Assembly: GCF_947487915.1 (NCBI RefSeq)
Contig: NZ_CANKYH010000008.1
Span: forward strand, 124,001 to 188,000
Direction of reading: 5' to 3'
Source: an uncultured Serinicoccus sp.
Lineage (GTDB): Bacteria > Actinomycetota > Actinomycetes > Actinomycetales > Dermatophilaceae
DNA length: 64,000 nucleotides
The position numbers were made by a program, and so were the translations under genes. The notes under the pieces are model-generated. The model ran no database searches. It was not told where the DNA came from and saw only the letters and a program-made list of their open reading frames with translations. The first letter of the stretch is position 1. Each line of letters starts with the position of its first letter. Below are positions 24,206-31,235 of the stretch, one piece after another.

Positions 24206-25540
24206 TCAGCGCTCGGCGCCCACCACCATCCAGGTCTCCCCGCGAGCACGCCGCCACAGGAGGAGGGCACGCACGGTCATGAACCCGGTGAAGGCGACCC
24301 ACAGCCAGACCAGGCCGGTCGTGCCGTCCACCCCGCTGAGCCGGACCCCGAGCACCATCGGGAGGTAGGCCACGGTCGCGGCGGTCTGCGCCCACGCCAG
24401 CCAGCGGGTGTCCCCCGCCCCGATGAGCACCCCGTCGAGGATGAAGGCGATGCCGGCGATCGGCTGCCCGACCGCGACGACGACGAGCGCCGCGCCCAGG
24501 GCGGACCGCACGTCGAGGTCCCGGCTGAAGCCGAGGGGGATGACCCGGTGCAGGGCCAGGATCACCCCGGTGAGGATGACCCCGAACCAGATCGACCACC
24601 GGATCATGAGCGTGGTCGCCGCGCGGGTGCCCTCCCGGTCGCCGGCGCCGAGGGTCTTGCCGGTGAGTGCCTGGGCGGCGATGGCCAGGGCGTCGAGCGC
24701 GAAGGCGAGCGTGGACCATACCGTCATCGCGACCTGGTGGGCGGCGAGCTGCTCGTCACCCAGCCCGGCCGCCGACCAGGTGGTGAGCAGCAGCGCCGCG
24801 CGCAGGGCCACGGTCCGCACGAGCAGGGGTATGCCGCCGCGCGCCGCGCGCAGCACCCCGGCGCCGTGGAAGGTGAGCGAGGACCCGAGGCGGTTCGCCC
24901 CCCGGACGACGACGAGGACGAGACCGAGCGCCATACCCGTCTGGGCGAGGACCGTCCCGATCGCGGCGCCGGCGATGCCCCACCCGACGCCGTGCACGAG
25001 CAGCAGCGACAGCAGGGCGTTGGCGGAGAAGCCGACCACCGAGGCGACCAGCGGCGTGCGGGTGTCCTGGAGGCCGCGCAGGACGCCGGTCGCGGCCAGC
25101 ACGACGAGCATCGAGGGGATGCCGAGCGCCGACCAGCGCAGGTAGGTCACCGCCTCGGCTGAGACGTCGGGACCGGCGCCGAAGAGCTGCACGAGCGGCC
25201 CCGCCAGGACGGCGGTGACGACCGCGCCGGCCGTCCCCAGCAGCAGCGCCAGCCAGATGCCGTCGATGCCGGCGCTGACGGCGCCGCGCTGGTCGCCGGC
25301 CCCGAGGCGACGGGCCACGACCGCGGTCGTGCCGTAGGCCAGGAAGACGAAGATGTTGACGGCGGTGAGCAGGACCGCGCTCGCGACACCCAGACCGGCC
25401 AGGGCGGAGGTGCCGAGGTAGCCGACGATGGCCGAGTCGGCCAGCAGGAAGAGGGGCTCGGCCACGAGGGCGAGGAAGGCCGGGACGGCCAGGCGCAGGA
25501 TCTCCCTGGCCTGGCCGTCCCGCGGTGCGGTGGCGCTCAC
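24206..25540 (-). CDS. MATE-family efflux transporter (DinF-like)
   Basis: About 444 residues with 12 membrane helices in two similar halves, the MATE layout. The start of the first half (ILRLAVPAFLALVAEPLFLLADSAIVGYLG) and the repeat half (RTVALRAALLLTTWSAAGLGDEQLAAHQV) are both clear. It resembles the DinF branch, which exports organic cations or drugs in exchange for Na+ or H+. I place the start at the GTG at 25538-25540 (reading VSATAPRDGQ), since the ten extra residues from 25570 are not hydrophobic and lack a ribosome site. MATE genes are common neighbours of dnaB in related actinobacteria. Substrate unknown. Confidence 0.88.
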   Translation of the reverse strand: MSATAPRDGQAREILRLAVPAFLALVAEPLFLLADSAIVGYLGTSALAGLGVASAVLLTAVNIFVFLAYGTTAVVARRLGAGDQRGAVSAGIDGIWLALLLGTAGAVVTAVLAGPLVQLFGAGPDVSAEAVTYLRWSALGIPSMLVVLAATGVLRGLQDTRTPLVASVVGFSANALLSLLLVHGVGWGIAGAAIGTVLAQTGMALGLVLVVVRGANRLGSSLTFHGAGVLRAARGGIPLLVRTVALRAALLLTTWSAAGLGDEQLAAHQVAMTVWSTLAFALDALAIAAQALTGKTLGAGDREGTRAATTLMIRWSIWFGVILTGVILALHRVIPLGFSRDLDVRSALGAALVVVAVGQPIAGIAFILDGVLIGAGDTRWLAWAQTAATVAYLPMVLGVRLSGVDGTTGLVWLWVAFTGFMTVRALLLWRRARGETWMVVGAER

Positions 25541-25576
25541 CCGCCCGAGTGTGTCACCGGGGCACGACACCCCCGG

Positions 25577-26020
25577 TCATCGGGCTGCGGCGTCCTCCGG
25601 CACGCGCTCGCCCTCGATGCTCTGCTGGCCGCGGTGGGTGACGTTGATCTTGCGCGGCTTGGCCTCCTCGGCGACGGGGAAGGTCAGCGTGAGCACGCCG
25701 TCGGTGTAGTCGGCTTCGATGCGGTCCAGCGCCACCCCGTAGCCGAGGGTCAGCTGCCGGGCGAAGGTGCCGGCGGGACGCTCGTGGGAGAGCCACTGCT
25801 CGACATCGGTCTGCTCCCGGCGCTCGGCGCGCAGGGTGAGGGTGCGGTCCTCGACGTCGATGTCGATCGAGCCCGGGTCGACGCCGGGGAGGTCGACGCG
25901 GGCGACGAAGTGGTCCCCCGAGCGGTAGAGGTCCATCGGCATGGCGGACGCGGTGGTCGGGGCCGTGCGCAGCTCGGACATCAGGCGGTCCATCTCGCGC
26001 AGCGGGTCGAAGCGGTTCAT
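25577..26020 (-). CDS. Hsp20 small heat-shock protein
   Basis: 147 residues. After a short N-terminus (FDPLREMDRLMSEL) the alpha-crystallin domain covers about residues 30-130: DHFVARVDLPGVDPGSIDID, LTLRAERR, then FARQLTLGYGVALDRIEADY and the family DGVLTLTFPVAE. It holds unfolding proteins in solution until ATP-dependent chaperones act. The start is the ATG at 26018-26020, with AGGAGG immediately upstream. The perfect CIRCE element 32 bp ahead means control by the HrcA repressor, as for groESL. Confidence 0.95.
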   Translation of the reverse strand: MNRFDPLREMDRLMSELRTAPTTASAMPMDLYRSGDHFVARVDLPGVDPGSIDIDVEDRTLTLRAERREQTDVEQWLSHERPAGTFARQLTLGYGVALDRIEADYTDGVLTLTFPVAEEAKPRKINVTHRGQQSIEGERVPEDAAAR

Positions 26021-26051
26021 CAGGGTTCCTCCTTGTCTCGACGCGGGTGCG

Positions 26052-26078
26052 TTAGCACTCGTGCTTATAGAGTGCTAA
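26052..26078. promoter_or_regulatory. CIRCE operator (HrcA-binding site)
   Basis: TTAGCACTC-N9-GAGTGCTAA, an exact match to the CIRCE consensus including the nine-base spacer (GTGCTTATA). It lies upstream of the Hsp20 gene. HrcA binds CIRCE and releases it on heat stress, so this predicts HrcA-controlled expression of hsp20. Confidence 0.95.
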
Positions 26079-26396
26079 ACGCGGGTGGGGGTGTCAACCT
26101 TCCCGGGGGGATGACCGCGACTTTTCCTCCACAGGGTGTGCGGGGAGTCCCTGCAGGTCAGCGCGGTGGTGTGACGCAAGTTTCTGGCCTGTCCACAACA
26201 CTGTCCACACCCGCGCGCGGCGCGCCAACCTGTCGTCCCCATCGTGTCCCCAGGGTGTCCACACGTCCTCCACAGGGCAGTGCTGCGGGCCGGGTCCGTG
26301 GGCCGTACGGTGGGCCGTCGGCGACTTCGCGCGAGGGTCTGTCGGTGGGCGGTGCTGGACTGATCCGCACAGGAGTTCGATAGTCGGGAGGCCGGT
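26079..26396. promoter_or_regulatory. intergenic region upstream of dnaB with DnaA-box-like sites
   Basis: This is most of the one stretch over 300 bp without a gene (26021-26396). It contains CTGTCCACA at 26189-26197 and 26201-26209 and GTGTCCACA at 26255-26263, each one base or two from the actinobacterial DnaA box TTGTCCACA, plus CCTCCACAGG-type half sites. CGGGAGG precedes the dnaB ATG. DnaA control of dnaB is possible but not shown. No gene or RNA is visible here. Confidence 0.45.
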
Positions 26397-28196
26397 ATGG
26401 CGCTGAGCGAGATGGAGGTCTACGGACCGCCGGACCAGGGCACGCGTGGGGGCCCGGAGGACCGCTTGCCGCCGCAGGACGTCGCCGCCGAGCGCAGTGC
26501 GTTGGGCTCGATGATGCTGTCGAAGGACGCCATCGCCGAGTGCTCGGAGATGGTCAAGGCGCAGGACTTCTACCGCCCCGCGCACGAGACGATCTTCGAG
26601 GCCTGCGTCGACCTGTACTCGCGCGGCGAGCCGGTGGACGCGATCACCGTCGGCGACGAGCTGACCAAGCGGGGCGACCTGCAGCGGATCGGGGGCACGG
26701 CATACCTCCACCAGCTCATCGCCGAGGTGCCGACGGCCGCCAACGCGGCGTTCTACGCCGAGATCGTCGCGGAGCGCGCGGTGCTGCGCCGGCTGGTCGA
26801 CGCCGGCACGCGGATCGTCCAGATCGGCTACCAGGGCGGTGACGTCGAGGACATCGTCAACGCCGCCCAGGCGGAGGTGTATGCCGTCGCCGACAAGCGC
26901 GGCGGCGAGGACTACCAGGCGCTCGGCATGCTCATCGAGCCCACGATGGACGAGATCGAGCACGCGGCCGGGTCCTCGGGGGAGATGACCGGCGTGCCGA
27001 CCGGCTTCGCCGAGCTCGACGAGCTGACCAACGGCCTGCACCCCGGGCAGATGGTCATCATCGCCGCCCGCCCGGCTGTCGGAAAGGCCCTCGCGCTGGA
27101 CACCCCGCTGCCGACGCCCGCTGGCTGGACCACCATGGGCGAGGTCACCGTCGGTGACGAGCTGCTGGGGGCTGACGGTCGGCCGACCTCTGTCGTCGCG
27201 GCGACCGAGGTCATGCACGACCGTCCCTGCTACGAGGTGGAGTTCTCCGACGGGTCGGTCATCGTGGCCGACGAGGAGCATCTGTGGGCATGTGCTGACG
27301 GCGACGGGCACCGCGTCTTGACGACCGGAGAAGCTGTCACCGCTCTGGAAGCCGGAGACAGTCTGCAGATCGGACGAGGCGGAGACCAACCGGCGACCTG
27401 GGCGATCCGTGAGATCCGCTCCGTGGAGTCGGTCCCGGTCCGCTGCGTGCAGGTTGCTGCTGACGACCATCTCTATCTCGTTGGTCGGTCCATGATCCCG
27501 ACCCACAACTCGACCATCGCACTGGACTTCGCCCGGGCCGCAGCGATCAAGCACCAGATGGCGACGGTCGTCTTCTCCTTGGAGATGAGCCGCACCGAGA
27601 TCACCATGCGCCTGCTCTCGGCGGAGTCGGAGATCCCGCTGCAGAACATGCGCAAGGGCAACATGCGCGACCGCGACTGGACCCGGCTCGCCGAGACGCA
27701 GGGCCGCATCACCGATGCGCCGCTGTTCATCGACGACAGCCCCAACATGTCGCTCATGGAGATCCGGGCCAAGTGCCGCCGGCTCAAGCAGCGCAACAAC
27801 CTGCGGATGGTCATCATCGACTACCTGCAGCTCATGAGCTCGGGCAAGCGCGTGGAGTCGCGCCAGCAGGAGGTCGCCGAGTTCTCCCGGGCGCTGAAGC
27901 TCTTGGCCAAAGAATTGGAAGTTCCGGTCATCGCACTGTCTCAGCTGAACCGCGGCCCAGAGCAGAGGACAGATAAGAAGCCGCAGATGAGTGATTTGAG
28001 AGAAAGCGGTAGTATCGAGCAGGACGCGGACGTTGTCATCCTTCTGCACCGCGAATCTTTGTATGAAAGAGAATCGCCCCGTGAAGGTGAAGCGGACGTC
28101 ATCGTAGCCAAACACAGGAATGGTCCCACCGATACCGTGGTCGTCGCTTTCCAGGGGCACTACAGCCGGTTCACCAACATGGCGAGCAACTTCTAG
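26397..28196 (+). CDS. dnaB: replicative DNA helicase DnaB precursor, interrupted by a class 3 mini-intein
   Basis: 599 codons; removal of the 141-residue intein (residues 231-371) leaves a 458-residue helicase of normal length. The N-terminal primase-interacting domain covers residues ~25-170 (PPQDVAAERSALGSMMLSKD; DFYRPAHETIFEA). The RecA-like motor follows, with Walker A ARPAVGK split from STIALDF by the intein, Walker B MVIIDYLQLMS, and motif 4 (SGSIEQDADVVILLHR). DnaB unwinds DNA ahead of the replisome as a hexamer. Without splicing the ATP site cannot form, so helicase activity depends on splicing. From about codon 502 base composition falls to ~54% G+C with AGA, TTT, GAT and AAA codons unlike the rest of the gene, yet the conserved protein sequence is intact. 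See separate entries for the intein, the recoded tail and the repeats. Confidence 0.97.
   Translation: MALSEMEVYGPPDQGTRGGPEDRLPPQDVAAERSALGSMMLSKDAIAECSEMVKAQDFYRPAHETIFEACVDLYSRGEPVDAITVGDELTKRGDLQRIGGTAYLHQLIAEVPTAANAAFYAEIVAERAVLRRLVDAGTRIVQIGYQGGDVEDIVNAAQAEVYAVADKRGGEDYQALGMLIEPTMDEIEHAAGSSGEMTGVPTGFAELDELTNGLHPGQMVIIAARPAVGKALALDTPLPTPAGWTTMGEVTVGDELLGADGRPTSVVAATEVMHDRPCYEVEFSDGSVIVADEEHLWACADGDGHRVLTTGEAVTALEAGDSLQIGRGGDQPATWAIREIRSVESVPVRCVQVAADDHLYLVGRSMIPTHNSTIALDFARAAAIKHQMATVVFSLEMSRTEITMRLLSAESEIPLQNMRKGNMRDRDWTRLAETQGRITDAPLFIDDSPNMSLMEIRAKCRRLKQRNNLRMVIIDYLQLMSSGKRVESRQQEVAEFSRALKLLAKELEVPVIALSQLNRGPEQRTDKKPQMSDLRESGSIEQDADVVILLHRESLYERESPREGEADVIVAKHRNGPTDTVVVAFQGHYSRFTNMASNF
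27087..27509 (+). other. class 3 mini-intein in the DnaB P-loop
   Basis: 141 residues, Ala1 to Asn141, inserted exactly between Lys of Walker A (ARPAVGK) and Ser of STIALDF. Ala at position 1 excludes the usual Cys1/Ser1 first step. Instead the class 3 triad is present: Trp67 in DEEHLWAC (block B), Cys120 in PVRCVQV (block F) and Thr139 in IPTHN (block G), followed by His140-Asn141 and extein Ser+1. In class 3 inteins the block F Cys starts splicing by forming a branched intermediate (established for mycobacteriophage DnaB inteins). No LAGLIDADG or other endonuclease is present between blocks B and F, so it cannot home by itself. Third codon positions are less G/C-rich than in flanking dnaB. 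It appears intact and able to splice. Confidence 0.93.
27898..28196 (+). other. low-G+C recoded 3' end of dnaB
   Basis: From about 27898 the coding sequence changes character without breaking the frame. My hand count for 27901-28140 is 129 G+C in 240 bases (54%), against about 70% before it. Rare-for-this-genome codons cluster here (AAA, GAA, TTG, AGA, GAT, TTT, TAT, GTA). The protein still carries the conserved DnaB C-terminal motifs (LSQLNRGPEQRTDKKPQMSD; REGEADVIVAKHR). This is what a replacement 3' end brought in by an integrating element looks like. Confidence 0.8.
28158..28196 (+). repeat. att-like direct repeat, left copy (dnaB 3' terminus)
   Basis: The last 13 sense-strand triplets of dnaB including TAG (encoding HYSRFTNMASNF). 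It matches 29086-29124 at 33 of 39 positions, in the same orientation, 928 bp apart, including the stop-codon position. Confidence 0.8.
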
Positions 28197-28225
28197 CGAG
28201 GCGTCCGGACGGATGGCCGTGGGCG

Positions 28226-29053
28226 GTGCCCACGGCGAGACTCTCCGACGATCAGCGCGACCTGCCCGACGAGCACGATCTGCGGTCTCTGACCTTGGCC
28301 CTGGAAGCCGGGGCCCGGGGCGATGCGGTGGCCAGCCAGGCGCACGATCTCGACAGGACGATCGTCCTGGAGTCCCCGGCCCGGTTCATCCTCCAGGACC
28401 TCATCGACCATGGCGAGGAGGCACCGCCCTGGGCCTACTCACGGTGGTGCGTCGACCTCGCCTACCGCTCGATGCTCCTGGCGAAGGACCCGCGCACGAG
28501 CGCTCGGATGGGCGCCTTCGAGGTGGTTGGTCTGCGAGGGTGCCGACTCGTCCTCCGCTCGCTGGTCGATGGCGGCACGGTGGAGCTCCTCAACCTCGGA
28601 GCCGGCTGCGTACGCGGCGCGCGGGTCATCGGCCGACCCGTGCCGATCTCCGACGAGCCTGGGCTGATGTTCGTCAGACCGCCGATGGAGGTCGACCCCG
28701 AGGCGGCACGAGAGGTCGGCGACGCGGTGCGCAGCGGCGTCCCTCTGGGGTGGCTCTTCGGCCTGGCGACCGCGCTGGACGCGGGTCGAGCTGCGGAGGG
28801 GTTCCATCAGGTCGGCGCGACGACGTACACCTCGGATCTGCCGCTGGTGGTGCCACCACCGTGCGGGCGTCCCCCTGCTCGTCCCGACGAAGCCCCTCGG
28901 GTCACCGAGCTGCGCTCCCGGGGTCACTCGGAAGCGGTCGCGAACGCGGTCACCGTGCTGGAGGTGGGGTTGATCGCCGCCAGAGTCAGCGATGAGGCCG
29001 CCGCGGGCGTCGCTCCCCACGTCATGGCGGCGCTGTCGACCGGTGTCGTCTGA
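28226..29053 (+). CDS. hypothetical protein enclosed by the dnaB-end repeats
   Basis: 275 residues from a GTG at 28226; I do not recognise the family. It is soluble, with no signal peptide or membrane helix. Residues 1-110 are rich in Asp, Arg and Leu and include ILQDLIDHGEEAPPWAYSRW with several aromatic residues. Residues 110-190 are predicted mixed beta/alpha (CRLVLRSLVDGGTVELLNLG; GLMFVRPPMEVDPEAAREVG). A Pro/Arg-rich linker near 205-225 leads to an Ala/Val helical C-terminus. The start is 29 bp after the dnaB stop with only a weak ribosome site (CGGACGG), so translation may depend on dnaB. Codon use is less G/C-biased than in neighbours. It is the only gene between the two dnaB-end repeats, so it is the likely cargo of a small integrated element. 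Function unknown. Confidence 0.65.
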   Translation: MPTARLSDDQRDLPDEHDLRSLTLALEAGARGDAVASQAHDLDRTIVLESPARFILQDLIDHGEEAPPWAYSRWCVDLAYRSMLLAKDPRTSARMGAFEVVGLRGCRLVLRSLVDGGTVELLNLGAGCVRGARVIGRPVPISDEPGLMFVRPPMEVDPEAAREVGDAVRSGVPLGWLFGLATALDAGRAAEGFHQVGATTYTSDLPLVVPPPCGRPPARPDEAPRVTELRSRGHSEAVANAVTVLEVGLIAARVSDEAAAGVAPHVMAALSTGVV

Positions 29054-29085
29054 CCCCCTCCAGATCCGAGACCCGGGGGACGTCT

Positions 29086-29124
29086 CACGACAGTCGGTTC
29101 ACCACCACGGCGAGCAACGTCTAA
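29086..29124 (+). repeat. att-like direct repeat, right copy (dnaB-end remnant)
   Basis: A degenerate copy of the dnaB 3' end that would read HDSRFTTTASNV and then TAA, with 33 of 39 bases identical to 28158-28196. Homology starts abruptly at the His codon. It does not belong to any gene and overlaps the last bases of the convergent transporter gene. It probably marks the displaced original dnaB terminus. Confidence 0.75.
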
Positions 29125-30128
29125 TCGCCGTCGTCGGCGGCGGGCGCCGTGGTCGTGCGGTCCGTCGACCCGCCCGTGAGGGCCGGCACCAGGCGGACGA
29201 GGACCACCATGGCGACGAGCTCGACCAGCGTCTGGGTCACGACGACCAGCGGGACGATCGCCAACGACGCCGGCAGCGCCAGCGCGAGCGGCAGCACGAC
29301 CAGGGAGTTGCGGGTGGCGGTGGAGAAGACCACCGCCCGCGTCGACGGCACGTCGAGACGCGCGGCGCGACCCACGGCCATCCCGACGGCGACGGCGACG
29401 ACGACGAAGGCCACGTAGATCGGCACCACCCGGGCGATCTCGGCCGCCTGCGGCCCCAGCCTCGCGACCTGGGAGCCGACCACCAGCGCCAGCGTGGCCA
29501 TCAGCAGGGGAACCATCGCTGCTGCCATCGCCTCCTCGACCAGACGGCCGGCGCGGTGCCGGCGGGAGAGCGACTGCACGAGGGCGGCCGCCGCCAGCGG
29601 AACGACGATGAGCAGCAGGAAGGCCTCCACGAAGGGCGCCACCTCGACGACCGACAGCACCTCGGGTCCGGCGAGCACGAGCAGATAGAGCGGCAGGAGC
29701 AGGACCTGCAGCGCCATGAGCAGCGGGACGGCGGCGACCAGGCGATCACGGGCCCCGCCGGCGAGCCCCGTGAAGACGATGACGTAGTCGACGCACGGGG
29801 TCAGCAGCACCAGCAGCACGCCCAGGAGCAGGCCGGGCTCGTCCGCGACGAACCGCGACAACCCCCCGGCGACCAGCGGGACCACGACGAAGTTCGCCAC
29901 CGTGACGCTGCCGAGGAAGCGCGCGTCGCGCAGCGCCCGGCCGACCTCGACGAGGGGCACGCCCAGGAAGGTCGCGAAGAGCAGCGCCATGAGCGCAGGT
30001 TGGATGCCCGGGTCCAGCACCGGTCCGAGCTGGGGGCGACCCACCCCGACGGCAGCGCCGAGAGCGATCGCCGCGAGGAGGAGCGGGACCTGGTGGGCGT
30101 CCCACCACCCGACGACCTGGCGCGGCAT
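29121..30128 (-). CDS. BASS/ACR3-superfamily transporter (arsenic-resistance-like)
   Basis: 335 residues with about ten membrane helices, two inverted sets of five. The conserved unwound-helix motif with Pro-Cys is visible in LLTPCVDYVIVFTGLAGG near residue 110; in ACR3 arsenite exporters the equivalent Cys is essential. ATRNSLVVLPLALALP near 270 matches the second crossover. It may export arsenite or carry an organic anion with Na+. No arsR, arsC or arsM lies nearby, so an arsenic role is family-based inference. Its stop codon touches the right-hand dnaB-end repeat, so an integration event would have ended just at this gene's 3' end. Start is the ATG at 30126-30128. Confidence 0.75.
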   Translation of the reverse strand: MPRQVVGWWDAHQVPLLLAAIALGAAVGVGRPQLGPVLDPGIQPALMALLFATFLGVPLVEVGRALRDARFLGSVTVANFVVVPLVAGGLSRFVADEPGLLLGVLLVLLTPCVDYVIVFTGLAGGARDRLVAAVPLLMALQVLLLPLYLLVLAGPEVLSVVEVAPFVEAFLLLIVVPLAAAALVQSLSRRHRAGRLVEEAMAAAMVPLLMATLALVVGSQVARLGPQAAEIARVVPIYVAFVVVAVAVGMAVGRAARLDVPSTRAVVFSTATRNSLVVLPLALALPASLAIVPLVVVTQTLVELVAMVVLVRLVPALTGGSTDRTTTAPAADDGD

Positions 30129-30137
30129 GCTCGCCCG

Positions 30138-30539
30138 TCAGCCGCGGGCGTGGTCGTCGACGAGCCCGGCCAGCCGGTCGAGGTCCGCGGCCACCATCTG
30201 GCAGTCGCGCTCGAACTCCTCGTCGGTGAGCTCGAGCTGGCGCACGGTGAAGACGACCTCGCTGCCGTGCGGGTGAGCGAGGACCCGCAGCGGGTTCGTG
30301 ACGGTCGTGCCGGACGGGAGCAGGACGTCGTGGTCGGCCACCCCGAGCTCGTTGCGGGGGACGAAGCGCACGCGCACCTGGCCCATGGGTGACTCCACGA
30401 CCAGGTCGTCACCGTCCCGGGTGACCTCGGCGGAGGCCAGGCCCTGCGCCCACGCGGGCAGGTTGTCGACGTCGGCGACCACGTCGTAGACCCGGTCGCG
30501 GTCCGCTCTGATCACCCGGCTGATGTGGCGGCTCCTCAT
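30138..30539 (-). CDS. SRPBCC (START-like) family protein
   Basis: 133 residues. The single domain opens RSRHISRVIRADRDRVYDVVADVDNLPAWAQGL, the polyketide-cyclase/START-type ligand pocket signature, and has alternating beta strands (DDLVVESPMGQVRVRFV). It probably binds a small hydrophobic molecule; no enzymatic residues are evident. The ATG at 30537-30539 was preferred over one 33 bases upstream because the domain starts directly after it. It ends 9 bp from the transporter start, in the same direction. Confidence 0.7.
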   Translation of the reverse strand: MRSRHISRVIRADRDRVYDVVADVDNLPAWAQGLASAEVTRDGDDLVVESPMGQVRVRFVPRNELGVADHDVLLPSGTTVTNPLRVLAHPHGSEVVFTVRQLELTDEEFERDCQMVAADLDRLAGLVDDHARG

Positions 30540-30632
30540 GCCCAGAGCCTGACACGTCGGCGGGCCCATGGCGACGCAGGTGCTGGTGGGCTGACGGACG
30601 CGACGTGTCCGGCATACCCCTAGGTTGAGGCC

Positions 30633-31235
30633 ATGAGCACCGACACCGGCGAGGTCGCCCAGCTCGAGGTCCGAGCCCTCACGCCCGAGACGTGGCGGGC
30701 CTTCGACGCCCTGGTGCTCCGGCACAATGGCATCTTCGGCGGGTGCTGGTGCACCTACTTCCAGCCCTCGTGCGCCGACCGGCTGCCCGGGGCCGAGGGC
30801 AGCAGGACGATGAAGCGGGAGTCTGTCGAGTCCGGGCTCGCGCACGCCGCTCTCGTCATGGACGGGGACGAGGCGGTGGCGTGGGCCGAGTTCGGCACCC
30901 CGGAGGAGCTGCCCAACATCCACCACCGCAAGCAGTACGACACGGAGAAGGTCGCCGACCCGGACTACCGCATCACCTGCGTGTTCGTGGACCGGCGCTA
31001 CCGCCGCCGCGGCCTGACCGAGATCGCGATCCGCGGTGCCCTCGACCTGATCGCGCAGGACGGTGGAGGAGTGGTCGAGGCCTACCCGCACGACCTGACG
31101 CACCAGACGAAGAAGATGTCGTCTTCCTTCCTCTACAACGGCACCCGCCGGCTCTACGAGCGCCTGGGCTTCACCTACGTGCGCCCCAAGGGCCTGAGGA
31201 ACTGCGTGATGTCGATCGAGGTGCCCGCCGGATGA
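30633..31235 (+). CDS. GNAT-family N-acetyltransferase
   Basis: 200 residues. The acetyl-CoA binding region is ITCVFVDRRYRRRGLTEIAIRGAL near residues 113-136, with the R-x-x-x-G loop as YRRRGL. The N-terminus has a Cys-rich stretch (GGCWCTYFQPSC) common in this subgroup. The C-terminal strand-helix LYERLGFTYVRPK is typical of GNAT. Substrate unknown. TAGGTT at 30621-30626, seven bases before the ATG, suggests a leaderless transcript. Its stop overlaps the phosphotransferase start (ATGA), so the two are an operon. Confidence 0.85.
   Translation: MSTDTGEVAQLEVRALTPETWRAFDALVLRHNGIFGGCWCTYFQPSCADRLPGAEGSRTMKRESVESGLAHAALVMDGDEAVAWAEFGTPEELPNIHHRKQYDTEKVADPDYRITCVFVDRRYRRRGLTEIAIRGALDLIAQDGGGVVEAYPHDLTHQTKKMSSSFLYNGTRRLYERLGFTYVRPKGLRNCVMSIEVPAG

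Noticed and set aside
26079..26396. Chromosomal origin of replication
   Set aside because: DnaA-box-like sites are few, there is no AT-rich unwinding region and dnaA, dnaN and recF are not present.
28197..29124. Insertion sequence or prophage
   Set aside because: No transposase, integrase or phage structural gene; no terminal inverted repeats.
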